Source: Fructilactobacillus fructivorans
GTDB taxonomy: Bacteria > Bacillota > Bacilli > Lactobacillales > Lactobacillaceae
Direction: 5' to 3'
Assembly (NCBI RefSeq): GCF_001434095.1
Contig: NZ_AZDS01000001.1
Span: 248,001 to 312,000 of the forward strand
DNA: 64,000 bases
Position 1 is the stretch's first letter. Every line of letters begins with the position of its first letter. The translations under genes and the position numbers were made by a program. A model generated the notes under the pieces. The model was not told where the DNA came from and made no database searches. It worked only from the letters and a program-made list of their open reading frames with translations. Of the stretch, positions 8,947 through 17,245 are shown piece after piece.

Positions 8947-11172
8947 TTATCCTTCCGTTCGTTTAACCTCATAAACATCTGGAACCGCATTTACACTATC
9001 AATAATTCGGTCAAGTTGCTGAACATTTCGGACCCCAACTGAAACCCGAATTGAAACCAAATCCTCGTGAATAACCTTTCCTTCTACCGAATTAAGATTC
9101 TTGGTAGCGGAATTAACCCGTTTTAGTATGTCATTTAATAATCCGCTTCGATTGTATCCTTGAATTTCTAGATCACTGTCATAAGTAATGGCATTATCTT
9201 CTACTTTGCGCCAGTTAAGGTTGATAATACGATTATTCCCGGTCTTAGCTTGAAGAAGGTTCGGGCAATTAGCACGATGAACAGAAATTCCATTCCCCAT
9301 CGTGATATAACCCTCAATCTCATCGCCTGGAACTGGATCACAACAACGACTAATATGAACTAAAAGATTATCAACACCCTCGATTTTAATGTTATCTTCT
9401 GGTTTCTTGCCTTGTTCAGCATCTTCACTCTCATGAGAAATGGTCTTATGACCCTCTAACACGTCTCGTTCAGCGTCTTCTTGCCGTTTCTTTTCAATTT
9501 CATTTTTTTCAGGCTCCAGAAGTCGGTTAACAACTCCGTTAGGTTGAATATCACCAAAACCAATCGCAGCGTATAAATTATCAATACTTGTATAATGCAT
9601 TTCATTGATAACTCGCGTTAAGTTATCATCACTAAGAATTGTTGCTGGATCGAATCCCGAATCAACAATGTCTTTTTCCAACGTTTCTTTTCCAGAATTA
9701 ATGTCATCATCATGACTGCTACGCTTAAAGAATTGCTTAATTTTATGTTTGGCCCGACGGGTTTTTACCATGGACATCCAATTTTTTCCTGGACCATCAG
9801 AACTACTTGACGTAATAATGTCGACAATATCCCCATTTTTAATTTCATAATCAAGAGGAACTAACTTGCCATTTACTCTCGCACCAGTAGTTGAATTACC
9901 AACATCAGTGTGGATGGAATATGCCATATCAATCGGGATGGATCCCTTAGGAAGTTCAATTACATCTCCAGATGGGGTGAAGGCATAGACGCGATCACTA
10001 AATAAGTCTCCCTGCACACTATCCATGAAATCAGAAGCATTCTCTGATTCTTCCTGAATCTCGATAATTTTCTTAAACAAATTCAGCTGAACATTACTCT
10101 TGTTACTTTCAACCTCATCTGTTTTGCCTTCCTTATATGCCCAGTGTGCGGCAACCCCGTATTCAGCAATGCGATGCATTTCTTCCGTCCGAATTTGGAT
10201 TTCAAGTGGTTTGCCTTCTGGTCCAACAACTGTAGTATGCAATGATTGATACATATTGGGTTTTGGCATTGCAATGTAATCTTTAAAACGATCTGGAAAT
10301 GGCTTCCATTCCGTGTGAATGGCTCCTAAAACGGCATAACAATCTTTAACTGATTTAACAATTACACGAACGGCCAATAGGTCATAAATTTCTTTAAAGT
10401 CTTTATGTTTGTCATGCATTTTGCGATAGATGGAATAAATATGCTTAGGTCGTCCGTAAACCTCACCTTTGATGCCTAAACCCTCAATTGCTTGTTGAAC
10501 TTTCTTAACCGCTCTATTAACATATGCAACTCGTTCATTTCGCTTTGAATTCATCAAGTTAACGATCTCATAATAATCATCTGGCTTTAGGTAACGGAGT
10601 GAAAGGTCCTCTAATTCCCACTTGATGGTTCCAATTCCCAAACGATCCGCTAGGGGTGCATAAATATCGAGGGTTTCCTGTGCAATTCGTTTTTGTTTAT
10701 CGGGACGAAGGGCATCCAAGGTCTCCATGTTATGAAGGCGATCGGCTAACTTAACGATCATTACTCGAATATCCTTACACATCGCTAATAGCAACTTTCG
10801 ATGATTCTCTGCCAGCTGCTCTTTACTAGATTTATATTTAATTTTACTGAGTTTTGAGACCCCATCAACGATTAATGAGACATGGTCACCAAAAAGTTCA
10901 GTTATATCTCCGATGGTTGCTCCAGTGTCTTCAACAACATCATGAAGAAATCCAGCTGTAATTGTTTCTGCATCCATATGAAGATCAGTTAAAATACCAG
11001 CAACCTCAACTGGATGATTAATATAAGGTTGTCCCGATGCTCGCTTTTGATCTTCATGAGCAATCTTTGCAAATTTATACGCTTTTTTAATCATTTGAAT
11101 ATCGTTTTTGTCTAGATACTCAGATGCTTCATCAAATATTTCTTTTGGTGTCCATTCTTTAACTTTTGACAT
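8947..11172 (-). CDS. rel: Bifunctional (p)ppGpp synthetase/hydrolase (RelA/SpoT homologue)
   Basis: 741 residues, the length of long RSH enzymes. Domains in order: HD hydrolase (about 30-190, with FLHDVVEDTGA and HRKLLLAM), synthetase (about 230-365, with RFKDYIAMPKPNMYQSLHT), TGS (about 395-455) and C-terminal ACT (about 665-741). Both active sites look intact, so the enzyme should make and destroy the stringent alarmone, sensing uncharged tRNA at the ribosome. It sits between rsmE and dtd with 6-7 nt gaps. Confidence 0.96.
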   Translation of the reverse strand: MSKVKEWTPKEIFDEASEYLDKNDIQMIKKAYKFAKIAHEDQKRASGQPYINHPVEVAGILTDLHMDAETITAGFLHDVVEDTGATIGDITELFGDHVSLIVDGVSKLSKIKYKSSKEQLAENHRKLLLAMCKDIRVMIVKLADRLHNMETLDALRPDKQKRIAQETLDIYAPLADRLGIGTIKWELEDLSLRYLKPDDYYEIVNLMNSKRNERVAYVNRAVKKVQQAIEGLGIKGEVYGRPKHIYSIYRKMHDKHKDFKEIYDLLAVRVIVKSVKDCYAVLGAIHTEWKPFPDRFKDYIAMPKPNMYQSLHTTVVGPEGKPLEIQIRTEEMHRIAEYGVAAHWAYKEGKTDEVESNKSNVQLNLFKKIIEIQEESENASDFMDSVQGDLFSDRVYAFTPSGDVIELPKGSIPIDMAYSIHTDVGNSTTGARVNGKLVPLDYEIKNGDIVDIITSSSSDGPGKNWMSMVKTRRAKHKIKQFFKRSSHDDDINSGKETLEKDIVDSGFDPATILSDDNLTRVINEMHYTSIDNLYAAIGFGDIQPNGVVNRLLEPEKNEIEKKRQEDAERDVLEGHKTISHESEDAEQGKKPEDNIKIEGVDNLLVHISRCCDPVPGDEIEGYITMGNGISVHRANCPNLLQAKTGNNRIINLNWRKVEDNAITYDSDLEIQGYNRSGLLNDILKRVNSATKNLNSVEGKVIHEDLVSIRVSVGVRNVQQLDRIIDSVNAVPDVYEVKRTEG

Positions 11173-11179
11173 GTTATCC

Positions 11180-11923
11180 CTACTTAATTTGTTTTAGTTC
11201 TAATAACGTTGAAACTGCTGATAAAAGGTAAAGTGGTGCTGATTCAGTTCTCAAGATTCTTGGACCCAAACCAACTGAGACAAAGCCCACATTCTCTAAT
11301 CGCTCAACCTCACTAGGAGAAATTCCACCCTCTGGTCCAAAGAAAACCATGAGGTCTTGTCCCGTTTTCATTTGTGAAACTATTTTATAAAGTTTGCTAT
11401 TTTCGCCATGTTTAGCAGCTTCTTCATAAGCCATCACTTTGTAATCAGACTTAATTTTACTAACATGATTGATTGAATCTACGTACTTCACATCTGGAAT
11501 TAAATTTCGATGAGACTGTTCGGCCGCGCTTTTAGCAATTTTTTGTAACCTTTTGATTTTTTTAGGTGCCTTACTACCCCACTTAGCAATGGCCCAATCA
11601 GTTGGAGTAAAAATAATCCGATCAGCTCCCATTTCCGTTGCTTTCTGCGTAATCAAATCCGCCTTACTCCTTTTGGGAAGTCCACAAACAATCGTTACCT
11701 TAACGGGAAGTTCAACATTCTGATTAGTTTTATCAGTAATTTTAATGGTTGGCGTAGCTTCATCAACCAGTTCTCCAACGTATACGATCTCTTGATTAGA
11801 TACAAACTCTGCTTTTGATCCCCGTTCGGCCCGCATCACCCCATTCCAATGATGGGAAACATCGTTTGGAAGCTCAATGATTTGACCAACTTGAAGGGGA
11901 TAATTTAAAAAATAATGTTGCAA
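11180..11923 (-). CDS. rsmE: 16S rRNA m3U1498 methyltransferase RsmE
   Basis: 247 residues. An N-terminal PUA-like domain (SHHWNGVMRAERGSK) is followed by a SPOUT methyltransferase domain with the C-terminal knot FFGPEGGISPSEVERL and GLGPRILRTESA, which bind S-adenosylmethionine. It methylates U1498 of 16S rRNA. The start abuts the prmA stop with no gap, so translation is probably coupled. Confidence 0.95.
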   Translation of the reverse strand: MQHYFLNYPLQVGQIIELPNDVSHHWNGVMRAERGSKAEFVSNQEIVYVGELVDEATPTIKITDKTNQNVELPVKVTIVCGLPKRSKADLITQKATEMGADRIIFTPTDWAIAKWGSKAPKKIKRLQKIAKSAAEQSHRNLIPDVKYVDSINHVSKIKSDYKVMAYEEAAKHGENSKLYKIVSQMKTGQDLMVFFGPEGGISPSEVERLENVGFVSVGLGPRILRTESAPLYLLSAVSTLLELKQIK

Positions 11924-12880
11924 TTAATTCTCCTCACTAACTTTTTCTGCAATGACAGAACGCCAGTCTTTCATGGTTAAAACCTGATTAATCTTAAAAT
12001 GATGTTTTTTAAGGGTAGCAATTACTTCATCTAGTTTATCAGCAATAATTCCAGAAGTAATAAAGATTCCCCCGTTATTTAAGCACTTTTCAGCTTGTGG
12101 GATTAAAGGAATAATAATTTCAGCAAGAATATTAGCAACTACGATATCCGCCTTGATATTAATTCCGTCTAATAAATTGTTAACTTTCACCTGAATTCCT
12201 TGCATACCCGGATTCAGTGCAATGTTTTTTTTAGCTGATTTAACCGCTACGTCATCAACATCATAAGCATTAATGGTTCCAGCTCCTAATTCCCTAGCAG
12301 CAATACTTAACACACCTGATCCAGTTCCTACATCAAGCATGGTTTCATCGCCACGAATTGTCATTTCTAGGGCTTGCATTGCTAACTTAGTAGTCGGATG
12401 AGTACCGGTTCCAAACGCCATCCCTGGATCCAAACGAACCATTAACTCATCAGAATTCTTAATGTCATAATCTTCCCAACTTGGAACCACGGTTAAAAAT
12501 CTTGTAACTCGTTCTGGGTGATAATACTTCTCCCAAGAAGTGGCCCAGTCTTCATCCTTAACTGATTTAACACTAACTAGATTTGGACCAGGATCTAAGC
12601 CAAACTGGTTCAAACTTCCTACTTTATTTTTCACCTTTTTAACAACATTATCAACGTCAATCTTATCCTTAAAATAGGCACTGACTTGTGCTTCATTCAA
12701 ATTATAATCAGTTCTAGAATCACCTAGCTCATATTGGTCCCAATTAGCCTCGCGTTTTAGAACTTCATAATCATTTCTGTCATCAATCTGAACTCCAGTT
12801 GCCCCTTGTTCCATTAAAATATTGGAAACAGCGTCAACGGCTTCATGACTCGTTTTTACTGAAACTTTAACTAAATCCAT
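11924..12880 (-). CDS. prmA: Ribosomal protein L11 methyltransferase
   Basis: 318 residues, typical for PrmA. The N-terminal L11-recognition domain precedes a Rossmann-fold methyltransferase with RLDPGMAFGTGTHPTTKL at about 148-165 and LDVGTGSGVLSIAA, the S-adenosylmethionine site. VANILAEIIIPLIP carries the NxL-type motif of the family. It heads the prmA-rsmE-rel-dtd-HAD unit; the terminator of the next gene upstream separates the two. Confidence 0.95.
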   Translation of the reverse strand: MDLVKVSVKTSHEAVDAVSNILMEQGATGVQIDDRNDYEVLKREANWDQYELGDSRTDYNLNEAQVSAYFKDKIDVDNVVKKVKNKVGSLNQFGLDPGPNLVSVKSVKDEDWATSWEKYYHPERVTRFLTVVPSWEDYDIKNSDELMVRLDPGMAFGTGTHPTTKLAMQALEMTIRGDETMLDVGTGSGVLSIAARELGAGTINAYDVDDVAVKSAKKNIALNPGMQGIQVKVNNLLDGINIKADIVVANILAEIIIPLIPQAEKCLNNGGIFITSGIIADKLDEVIATLKKHHFKINQVLTMKDWRSVIAEKVSEEN

Positions 12881-12910
12881 CCTTTAAACCTCATTCTTTT
12901 TATAAAAAAA

Positions 12911-12929
12911 GCACCCGTTAACTGGATGC
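12911..12929 (-). terminator. Terminator after the 107-residue hypothetical gene
   Basis: Minus-strand stem GCATCC/GGGTGC with one G-U pair, then seven T residues (12910-12904). It overlaps the stop codon of the gene at 12918 and lies upstream of prmA. Confidence 0.7.
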
Positions 12930-13241
12930 ATTATTTTTATTATCTTCAATTTTTTCAAGCTTTTGCTCATGCTGCTTTAAATGACCAGCTAAATACTTAA
13001 GCAATCCTCGTTCAGTCTTAAAAATTCGGGGATGCTTTTGCTTATGCAATCGAAGATCAATTTCTTTAATTCTTTGTCGTCCAGTCCAACCGTGTCCGTA
13101 GCGAATAATGAGTCGATTATTCAAATTATTCTTACCAAAGCGAAATACGTAGATATTATCTGGGGTAATTAATGGTCTAATATATGTCTTTTTATAATGA
13201 TATCCTTGATCGCGCAAAAACTTTTTAGTTTGATCTAACAT
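12918..13241 (-). CDS. Hypothetical basic protein
   Basis: 107 residues that I do not recognise. It is rich in Lys, Arg and His, has no signal peptide or membrane segment, and contains RLIIRYGHGWTGRQRIKEID. The C-terminus (EKLEKIEDNKNN) is probably helical. AGGAGG stands 6-7 nt before the ATG, which supports expression. It has its own terminator and is upstream of prmA in the same direction. A nucleic-acid-binding role would fit the charge but is only a guess. Confidence 0.7.
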   Translation of the reverse strand: MLDQTKKFLRDQGYHYKKTYIRPLITPDNIYVFRFGKNNLNNRLIIRYGHGWTGRQRIKEIDLRLHKQKHPRIFKTERGLLKYLAGHLKQHEQKLEKIEDNKNNASS

Positions 13242-13345
13242 ATTTATCCTCCTCTCGTATTTTTATTTACACTCGTCCTTAAAACCTTTAGTCTATATCA
13301 TAATGGAGAAATATTTAATTAGCAAGCATCTATCATACAGCAAAT

Positions 13346-13373
13346 AAAAAGACGTGCTTTACCACGTCTTTTT
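13346..13373 (-). terminator. Terminator of the VOC-family gene
   Basis: Perfect stem AAAAAGACGTG/CACGTCTTTTT with a 6-nt loop, 21 nt after the stop at 13394. Confidence 0.9.
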
Positions 13374-13393
13374 ATAACTATTCAAATTATAAA

Positions 13394-13780
13394 CTAAACA
13401 ATTTGACAGAATTCAATCTTTTCGTGGTTAGGACCATAAATGTTGAAGAAGCGAATCCCCTTGTCCCAGAATGGACGAGTATCAATTTCATCTTCCTGAA
13501 CGTCTAAGCCCATTTTCTTAGCTTCTTTAAATGCTGCATCAGCATCAGTGGTATTTAATGAAATATGGTTAATAGCACCGTCTTTATCAGCAACTGGATC
13601 GCCTTCCCATGTTTCAATCATCAAATTACCATACTTCATGAAAGCACAACGATTTCCTTGATACATAAATTGGCCAGCTTTATCAAAGCCTAATTTCTTG
13701 TAAAAATCGATTGTTTCATCTAAATCTTTGGCAGGAATTCCAACGTGTTGGATACCTGTGAAGTAGTCACTAAGTGCCAT
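13394..13780 (-). CDS. VOC (glyoxalase/dioxygenase) superfamily protein
   Basis: 128 residues from the ATG at 13780, chosen because AAGGAG stands 9 nt before it; an upstream ATG at 13831 would add 17 residues without a ribosome site. One complete vicinal-oxygen-chelate module: HVGIPAKDLDETIDFYKKLGF, then HISLNTTDAD, ending in HEKIEFCQIV, with His and Glu in the positions that bind metal in this superfamily. Such proteins act on small molecules such as methylglyoxal adducts; the substrate here is unknown. Monocistronic. Confidence 0.85.
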   Translation of the reverse strand: MALSDYFTGIQHVGIPAKDLDETIDFYKKLGFDKAGQFMYQGNRCAFMKYGNLMIETWEGDPVADKDGAINHISLNTTDADAAFKEAKKMGLDVQEDEIDTRPFWDKGIRFFNIYGPNHEKIEFCQIV

Positions 13781-13878
13781 AATAATTCTCCTTATGATAT
13801 ATTTTTTCACTTTATGTGAAATCTCTAACAACTATATTGTAAGACATTAACGATAATTAATAAAGTCATACTATTAGT

Positions 13879-14241
13879 TTATTTTATTAATTTGGCACTT
13901 ACAATTTCATCCCATCTAAGGATTTGATCACCTACAATGACTAAATTTTTATAGTAACCCTTCATCGTACCAATGATTTGTTCAATTTTTAATTCATTCT
14001 TATCGTAGTAAGCATATTGGAGTTCCACCTTAAGGCGATTAGCAAATGACTTTTGCAGAACCTCATCAATTTCTGAACGATCCATTTGATCATCTAATTT
14101 TCTTTGCTGTTGCTCTGCTTTTTGTTTCCTTAACTTACTTAATTTGCTGGTATGGTCTGATAAAAAATAACCCTGCCATTTTTTAATACCACGATCATGA
14201 TAATCAAATTTAAAAAAATTCTGAACAGCTTTTTCATTCAT
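13879..14241 (-). CDS. YolD-like protein
   Basis: 120 residues matching the YolD-like family: RGIKKWQGYFLSDHTSKL near the N-terminus and a C-terminal SH3-like beta region (IIGTMKGYYKNLVIVGDQI, RWDEIVSAKL). YolD proteins are usually encoded next to UvrX/UmuC-type Y-family polymerases and are thought to act as their partners, as UmuD does. Here it is third in an SOS-controlled operon behind uvrX, which supports that role by context. Confidence 0.85.
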   Translation of the reverse strand: MNEKAVQNFFKFDYHDRGIKKWQGYFLSDHTSKLSKLRKQKAEQQQRKLDDQMDRSEIDEVLQKSFANRLKVELQYAYYDKNELKIEQIIGTMKGYYKNLVIVGDQILRWDEIVSAKLIK

Positions 14242-14257
14242 GATGGTTCTCCTAACT

Positions 14258-14587
14258 CTAACTTTGAATTTTTCTTTGCGCCGTTGGCCAAACTAAGTTC
14301 CCAAAATTACGATAATAAGTAGTTAATAAATTACGTTTGCCTACGTAATTAACGATTGCCTCCAAAAATTCCAAGTCATAATTCGAAATAACATAAAGCG
14401 GTTGTGATCGCTCCTGTTGGTACTTTTTCTTAGAACTTAGAAACCAATCATACTCATAATCAAAAACATTATTAACAATCATCATCCAGTAGCGGGTCCC
14501 TGGAACGCGTAAAAACAAATGATCAATATTGGCTAAAATTTTGTTTCCTACCAAAGTGACATCACTATTCATAGGAATTGCCTCCAT
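14258..14587 (-). CDS. Hypothetical protein in the uvrX operon
   Basis: 109 residues that I cannot assign. It is aromatic-rich (RYWMMIVNNVFDYEYDWFL) and soluble. It overlaps the end of uvrX by 23 nt and precedes the yolD-like gene by 16 nt, so it is cotranscribed with both. AGGAGG stands 5 nt before the ATG at 14587; a second ATG at 14572 has GGAGG at 8 nt and overlaps the uvrX stop region more tightly, so either may be used. A small protein of this size between uvrX and yolD recurs in lactobacilli. Confidence 0.75.
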   Translation of the reverse strand: MEAIPMNSDVTLVGNKILANIDHLFLRVPGTRYWMMIVNNVFDYEYDWFLSSKKKYQQERSQPLYVISNYDLEFLEAIVNYVGKRNLLTTYYRNFGNLVWPTAQRKIQS

Positions 14588-15863
14588 TATGTCCTCCTAC
14601 CAGATTTGACCTAGAAATCGCGGTAGCACCGTTACACAAACTATTCGCGTTTAATAAAGCGGCATTTCCAAATTGTTTTCGAATTTGATCGCCAGTTTTG
14701 TTTAACACGTTTTGTTTGATGGTCCTTTGATTATCTCTAAATAAGTCGAGTTGTTCACCTACTTTAGGTGATAAATGAACATATTCTACCCCAATATTGC
14801 GAATCATCTCGCCATTCCAATTTCTCTCAAATAATTCAGTCAAATCACGGCCAAGTTCATAACTATCATCAGTCGGATTAATCTTCATTGATTGAGAAAA
14901 TCCACTGCTACCAGTTACTTGCTTCGTTGCAAAGGAAAAACCAATAAACAAGGTAATCCATCCCGTTTGCAAATGGTGATTACGAATCCTAGAAGCAACT
15001 TGACTCGCGACCTCTTTAATAACTATTTCGATCTCACTTCGGCTTGTATAGTCTCTTGGGAGAACCTGTGAGTTACTATAACTTTTCTCTTTGGTATGCA
15101 TGGGCTGTCTTAAATTACTTCGATCAATTCCCCACGCGGTAGCAAATAATTGCAATCCAATGATTCCCATCTTCTCCTTAATCAAATACGGATTAGCGTG
15201 AGCCAAATCATTCATATTATAAATTCCAAGGTGATTTAAGTTAGCTGCAGTTCTTTTCCCAATTCCCCACACGCTCGTTAAGTTTTGAATGTTCCAAATT
15301 TTGTTTGGGACATCTTTATAGTGGATTTCGCCCACTAAATCGGAATCATGTTTGGCATAAACGTCCAACGCAATTTTGGCTTGAACGGGATTATCGCCAA
15401 TTCCAACCGTGGTATATAATCCTAAGCGACTTCTAACCTCCTCTTGAATTTTAAGTGCAACATTTCTTAAACTGTTGCCAAATAAGTGCCATGTATGAGT
15501 CATATCAAGTAATGATTCGTCAATTGAATACGGCAAAATGTTATTTTCATCAGTAAATTCAGTAAAAACATCATTAATCTGCAAGTTCTTCTTAATGTAC
15601 AAATTCATTCGTGGCGGAACAATCAAAAGCCTAGGATCATTAGGTAGATCACGTTGCCTGCTAACGTTACTAATTCCAAATAACTTTTTGGCCATTGGAG
15701 ATGCCGCCAAAATTAATCCACCGTTAGTATTAGCCTGTTCCGACATCACCACTAATATAGAACGAAGTGGGTTAAGCCCTCGCTTCACACTTTCACAGCT
15801 GGCATAAAATGATTTGTTATCAATAAAAAAATAAACTCCGTGAGGTTCTTCATCATAATCCAA
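14565..15863 (-). CDS. uvrX: Y-family DNA polymerase, UvrX/UmuC type
   Basis: 432 residues. The polymerase residues are present: Asp15 in FFIDNKSFYASCE and Asp115-Glu116 in YSIDESLLD. A helix-hairpin-helix (VWGIGKRTAANLNHLGI) and little-finger domain follow. It would copy damaged DNA with low fidelity. The start is a TTG at 15863 behind AGGTGAT. A perfect SOS box overlaps its promoter region, so LexA should repress it; the lexA gene of this window is interrupted. UvrX genes are often carried by phages and plasmids, but nothing mobile is seen here. Confidence 0.92.
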   Translation of the reverse strand: MDYDEEPHGVYFFIDNKSFYASCESVKRGLNPLRSILVVMSEQANTNGGLILAASPMAKKLFGISNVSRQRDLPNDPRLLIVPPRMNLYIKKNLQINDVFTEFTDENNILPYSIDESLLDMTHTWHLFGNSLRNVALKIQEEVRSRLGLYTTVGIGDNPVQAKIALDVYAKHDSDLVGEIHYKDVPNKIWNIQNLTSVWGIGKRTAANLNHLGIYNMNDLAHANPYLIKEKMGIIGLQLFATAWGIDRSNLRQPMHTKEKSYSNSQVLPRDYTSRSEIEIVIKEVASQVASRIRNHHLQTGWITLFIGFSFATKQVTGSSGFSQSMKINPTDDSYELGRDLTELFERNWNGEMIRNIGVEYVHLSPKVGEQLDLFRDNQRTIKQNVLNKTGDQIRKQFGNAALLNANSLCNGATAISRSNLVGGHNGGNSYE

Positions 15864-15876
15864 AATATCACCTACT

Positions 15877-15890
15877 CGAACACCTGTTCG
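15877..15890 (-). promoter_or_regulatory. SOS (LexA) box of uvrX
   Basis: CGAACACCTGTTCG is a perfect CGAAC-N4-GTTCG palindrome, the Gram-positive LexA site. It lies just after the -10 element, where a bound repressor would block transcription start. Confidence 0.9.
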
Positions 15891-15896
15891 TATTAA

Positions 15897-15925
15897 ATAT
15901 TACTATCTTTTATTGGTAATGTAAA
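15897..15925 (-). promoter_or_regulatory. Promoter of the uvrX operon
   Basis: TTTACA (15925-15920), 17-nt spacer, TAATAT (15902-15897) on the minus strand, directly before the SOS box. Confidence 0.75.
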
Positions 15926-15976
15926 TAAAATTTTTATGATACTCTTGAATTATTAAAAAAATAAGGAATGAAAGTA

Positions 15977-16423
15977 ATGAATAAATTTAAGAAAATCGCA
16001 CTAACGGCTGGATGCGCCGTTTTATTGTTGATTATTCCAACCGAAATTTCGCTTGCTTCTGGTTCCAATCAATCAGAACTAATTGCTCAAGAAAAATCAC
16101 TTACCAAACAGAGCCAACAATTATCCCAAGAAATTAATCAAGCGCAAGATGACTTAAATCAAAAACACGTCACAATTAAACCAGTCTCTAATCAACAACT
16201 GGTTTCATCGCATCCTAAAAAAGACTCCACTCCTGCAAGGGCAGTTCAAAGCTCTGAAGATAAAACTGATACCAATAACAATCAAAAAATCATTGGAAAT
16301 CGCAACTCTCATGTTTACCATCTTCCGAGCCAAAACAATTATCAGATGAAAAGTAAAAACGCGGTTTATTTTAACTCTGTAGCGGATGCACAAGCTGCTG
16401 GATACCGGGAGGCTAAACGATGA
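15977..16423 (+). CDS. Secreted protein with C-terminal small repeat-type domain
   Basis: 148 residues from the ATG at 15977, which has AAGGA 9 nt before it; the ATG at 15968 touches that site. A signal peptide covers about 1-28 (hydrophobic core AVLLLIIP, cut near SLASG). A Gln-rich coiled-coil-like stretch follows, then a C-terminal module with IGNRNSHVYHLPSQNNY, VYFNSVADAQAAGYR, a motif I know from the ends of exported nucleases and surface proteins. Its stop overlaps the start of the nuclease gene (ATGA), so the two are translated together and may act together. Confidence 0.8.
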   Translation: MNKFKKIALTAGCAVLLLIIPTEISLASGSNQSELIAQEKSLTKQSQQLSQEINQAQDDLNQKHVTIKPVSNQQLVSSHPKKDSTPARAVQSSEDKTDTNNNQKIIGNRNSHVYHLPSQNNYQMKSKNAVYFNSVADAQAAGYREAKR

Positions 16424-17202
16424 AAAAGTACCTCATTATCCCCATTACGTTAGTCAGTTTACTGATGACTGGATGCTCACAACAGTCCCAACCAGCTCAT
16501 AATCATTCAGCCAACTCCAGTCAAAATACTCAGCAACTTCAAAAGAACGTGAACAATTTACAACGTCAGGTTGATACCAAAAAGGCAAAGCTCAAAAAGC
16601 TTCATTATCAGTTAAAGAACTCATCCAATCTAAAGCTAAGCGACCTAAACTATGATGGAAACCAGGAAGTCGAAGTTGATCATAATAATCCTCATTTTGC
16701 TCCTTCAGAATTAAATCATAAAAGTCCCTGGCTAAAGTTTAACAATCTTGATCACCTTAACCGTGCTACCGATGCCAATGGCATGTTGAATATAAAAACA
16801 ATGCCAACTAAAAAACGAGAACCACTTACTTTTAATCCCACCGGATGGCATAACAAACGAATTAATAATGGCTGGCTTTATAATCGTAGTCATCTAATTG
16901 GTTATCAGCTCTGCGGTGAAAACAATAATCCTAAAAACTTGATCACGGGAACCAGAACCCTTAACGCTCCGCTAATGCTCTATCATGAAGATGACATTGC
17001 TAACTACTTAAAGCAAAACCGAAATAACTATGTTAGATACCAAGTAACTCCAATTTATCGTGGTAACGAACTAGTAAGTCGCGGAGTTCAAATGAGAGCC
17101 CAATCAGTTGGAAATAACCAAATTCACTTTAACGTCTACATTTTTAACGTTGAACCTGGATATAATATTGACTATCAAAATGGATATAGTACTAAGGGAT
17201 AA
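16420..17202 (+). CDS. DNA/RNA non-specific endonuclease (EndA/DNA-entry nuclease type), lipoprotein
   Basis: 260 residues. The N-terminus is a lipoprotein signal with the lipobox LLMTGC, so the enzyme should sit on the outer face of the membrane. A coiled-coil linker (about 38-70) precedes a beta-beta-alpha-metal nuclease domain with NRSHLIGYQLCGENNNPKNL; its His is the general base and the Asn residues bind the metal. Relatives include the pneumococcal DNA-entry nuclease EndA. It is coupled to the secreted protein upstream. A role in DNA uptake or nutrient scavenging is inferred from the family only. Confidence 0.88.
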   Translation: MKKYLIIPITLVSLLMTGCSQQSQPAHNHSANSSQNTQQLQKNVNNLQRQVDTKKAKLKKLHYQLKNSSNLKLSDLNYDGNQEVEVDHNNPHFAPSELNHKSPWLKFNNLDHLNRATDANGMLNIKTMPTKKREPLTFNPTGWHNKRINNGWLYNRSHLIGYQLCGENNNPKNLITGTRTLNAPLMLYHEDDIANYLKQNRNNYVRYQVTPIYRGNELVSRGVQMRAQSVGNNQIHFNVYIFNVEPGYNIDYQNGYSTKG

Positions 17203-17235
17203 AAAAAGACAATGACATTTAGTCATCGTCTTTTT
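17203..17235. terminator. Bidirectional terminator between nuclease gene and pnuC
   Basis: Stem AAAAAGACAATGAC/GTCATCGTCTTTTT with one mismatch and a 5-nt loop, flanked by A and T runs, between two convergent genes. Confidence 0.88.
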
Positions 17236-17245
17236 ACGTTATCTA

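Noticed and set aside
16205-16393. Minus-strand frame inside the secreted-protein gene
   Set aside because: No start signal and lies wholly within a gene whose signal peptide and coupling to the nuclease are clear.
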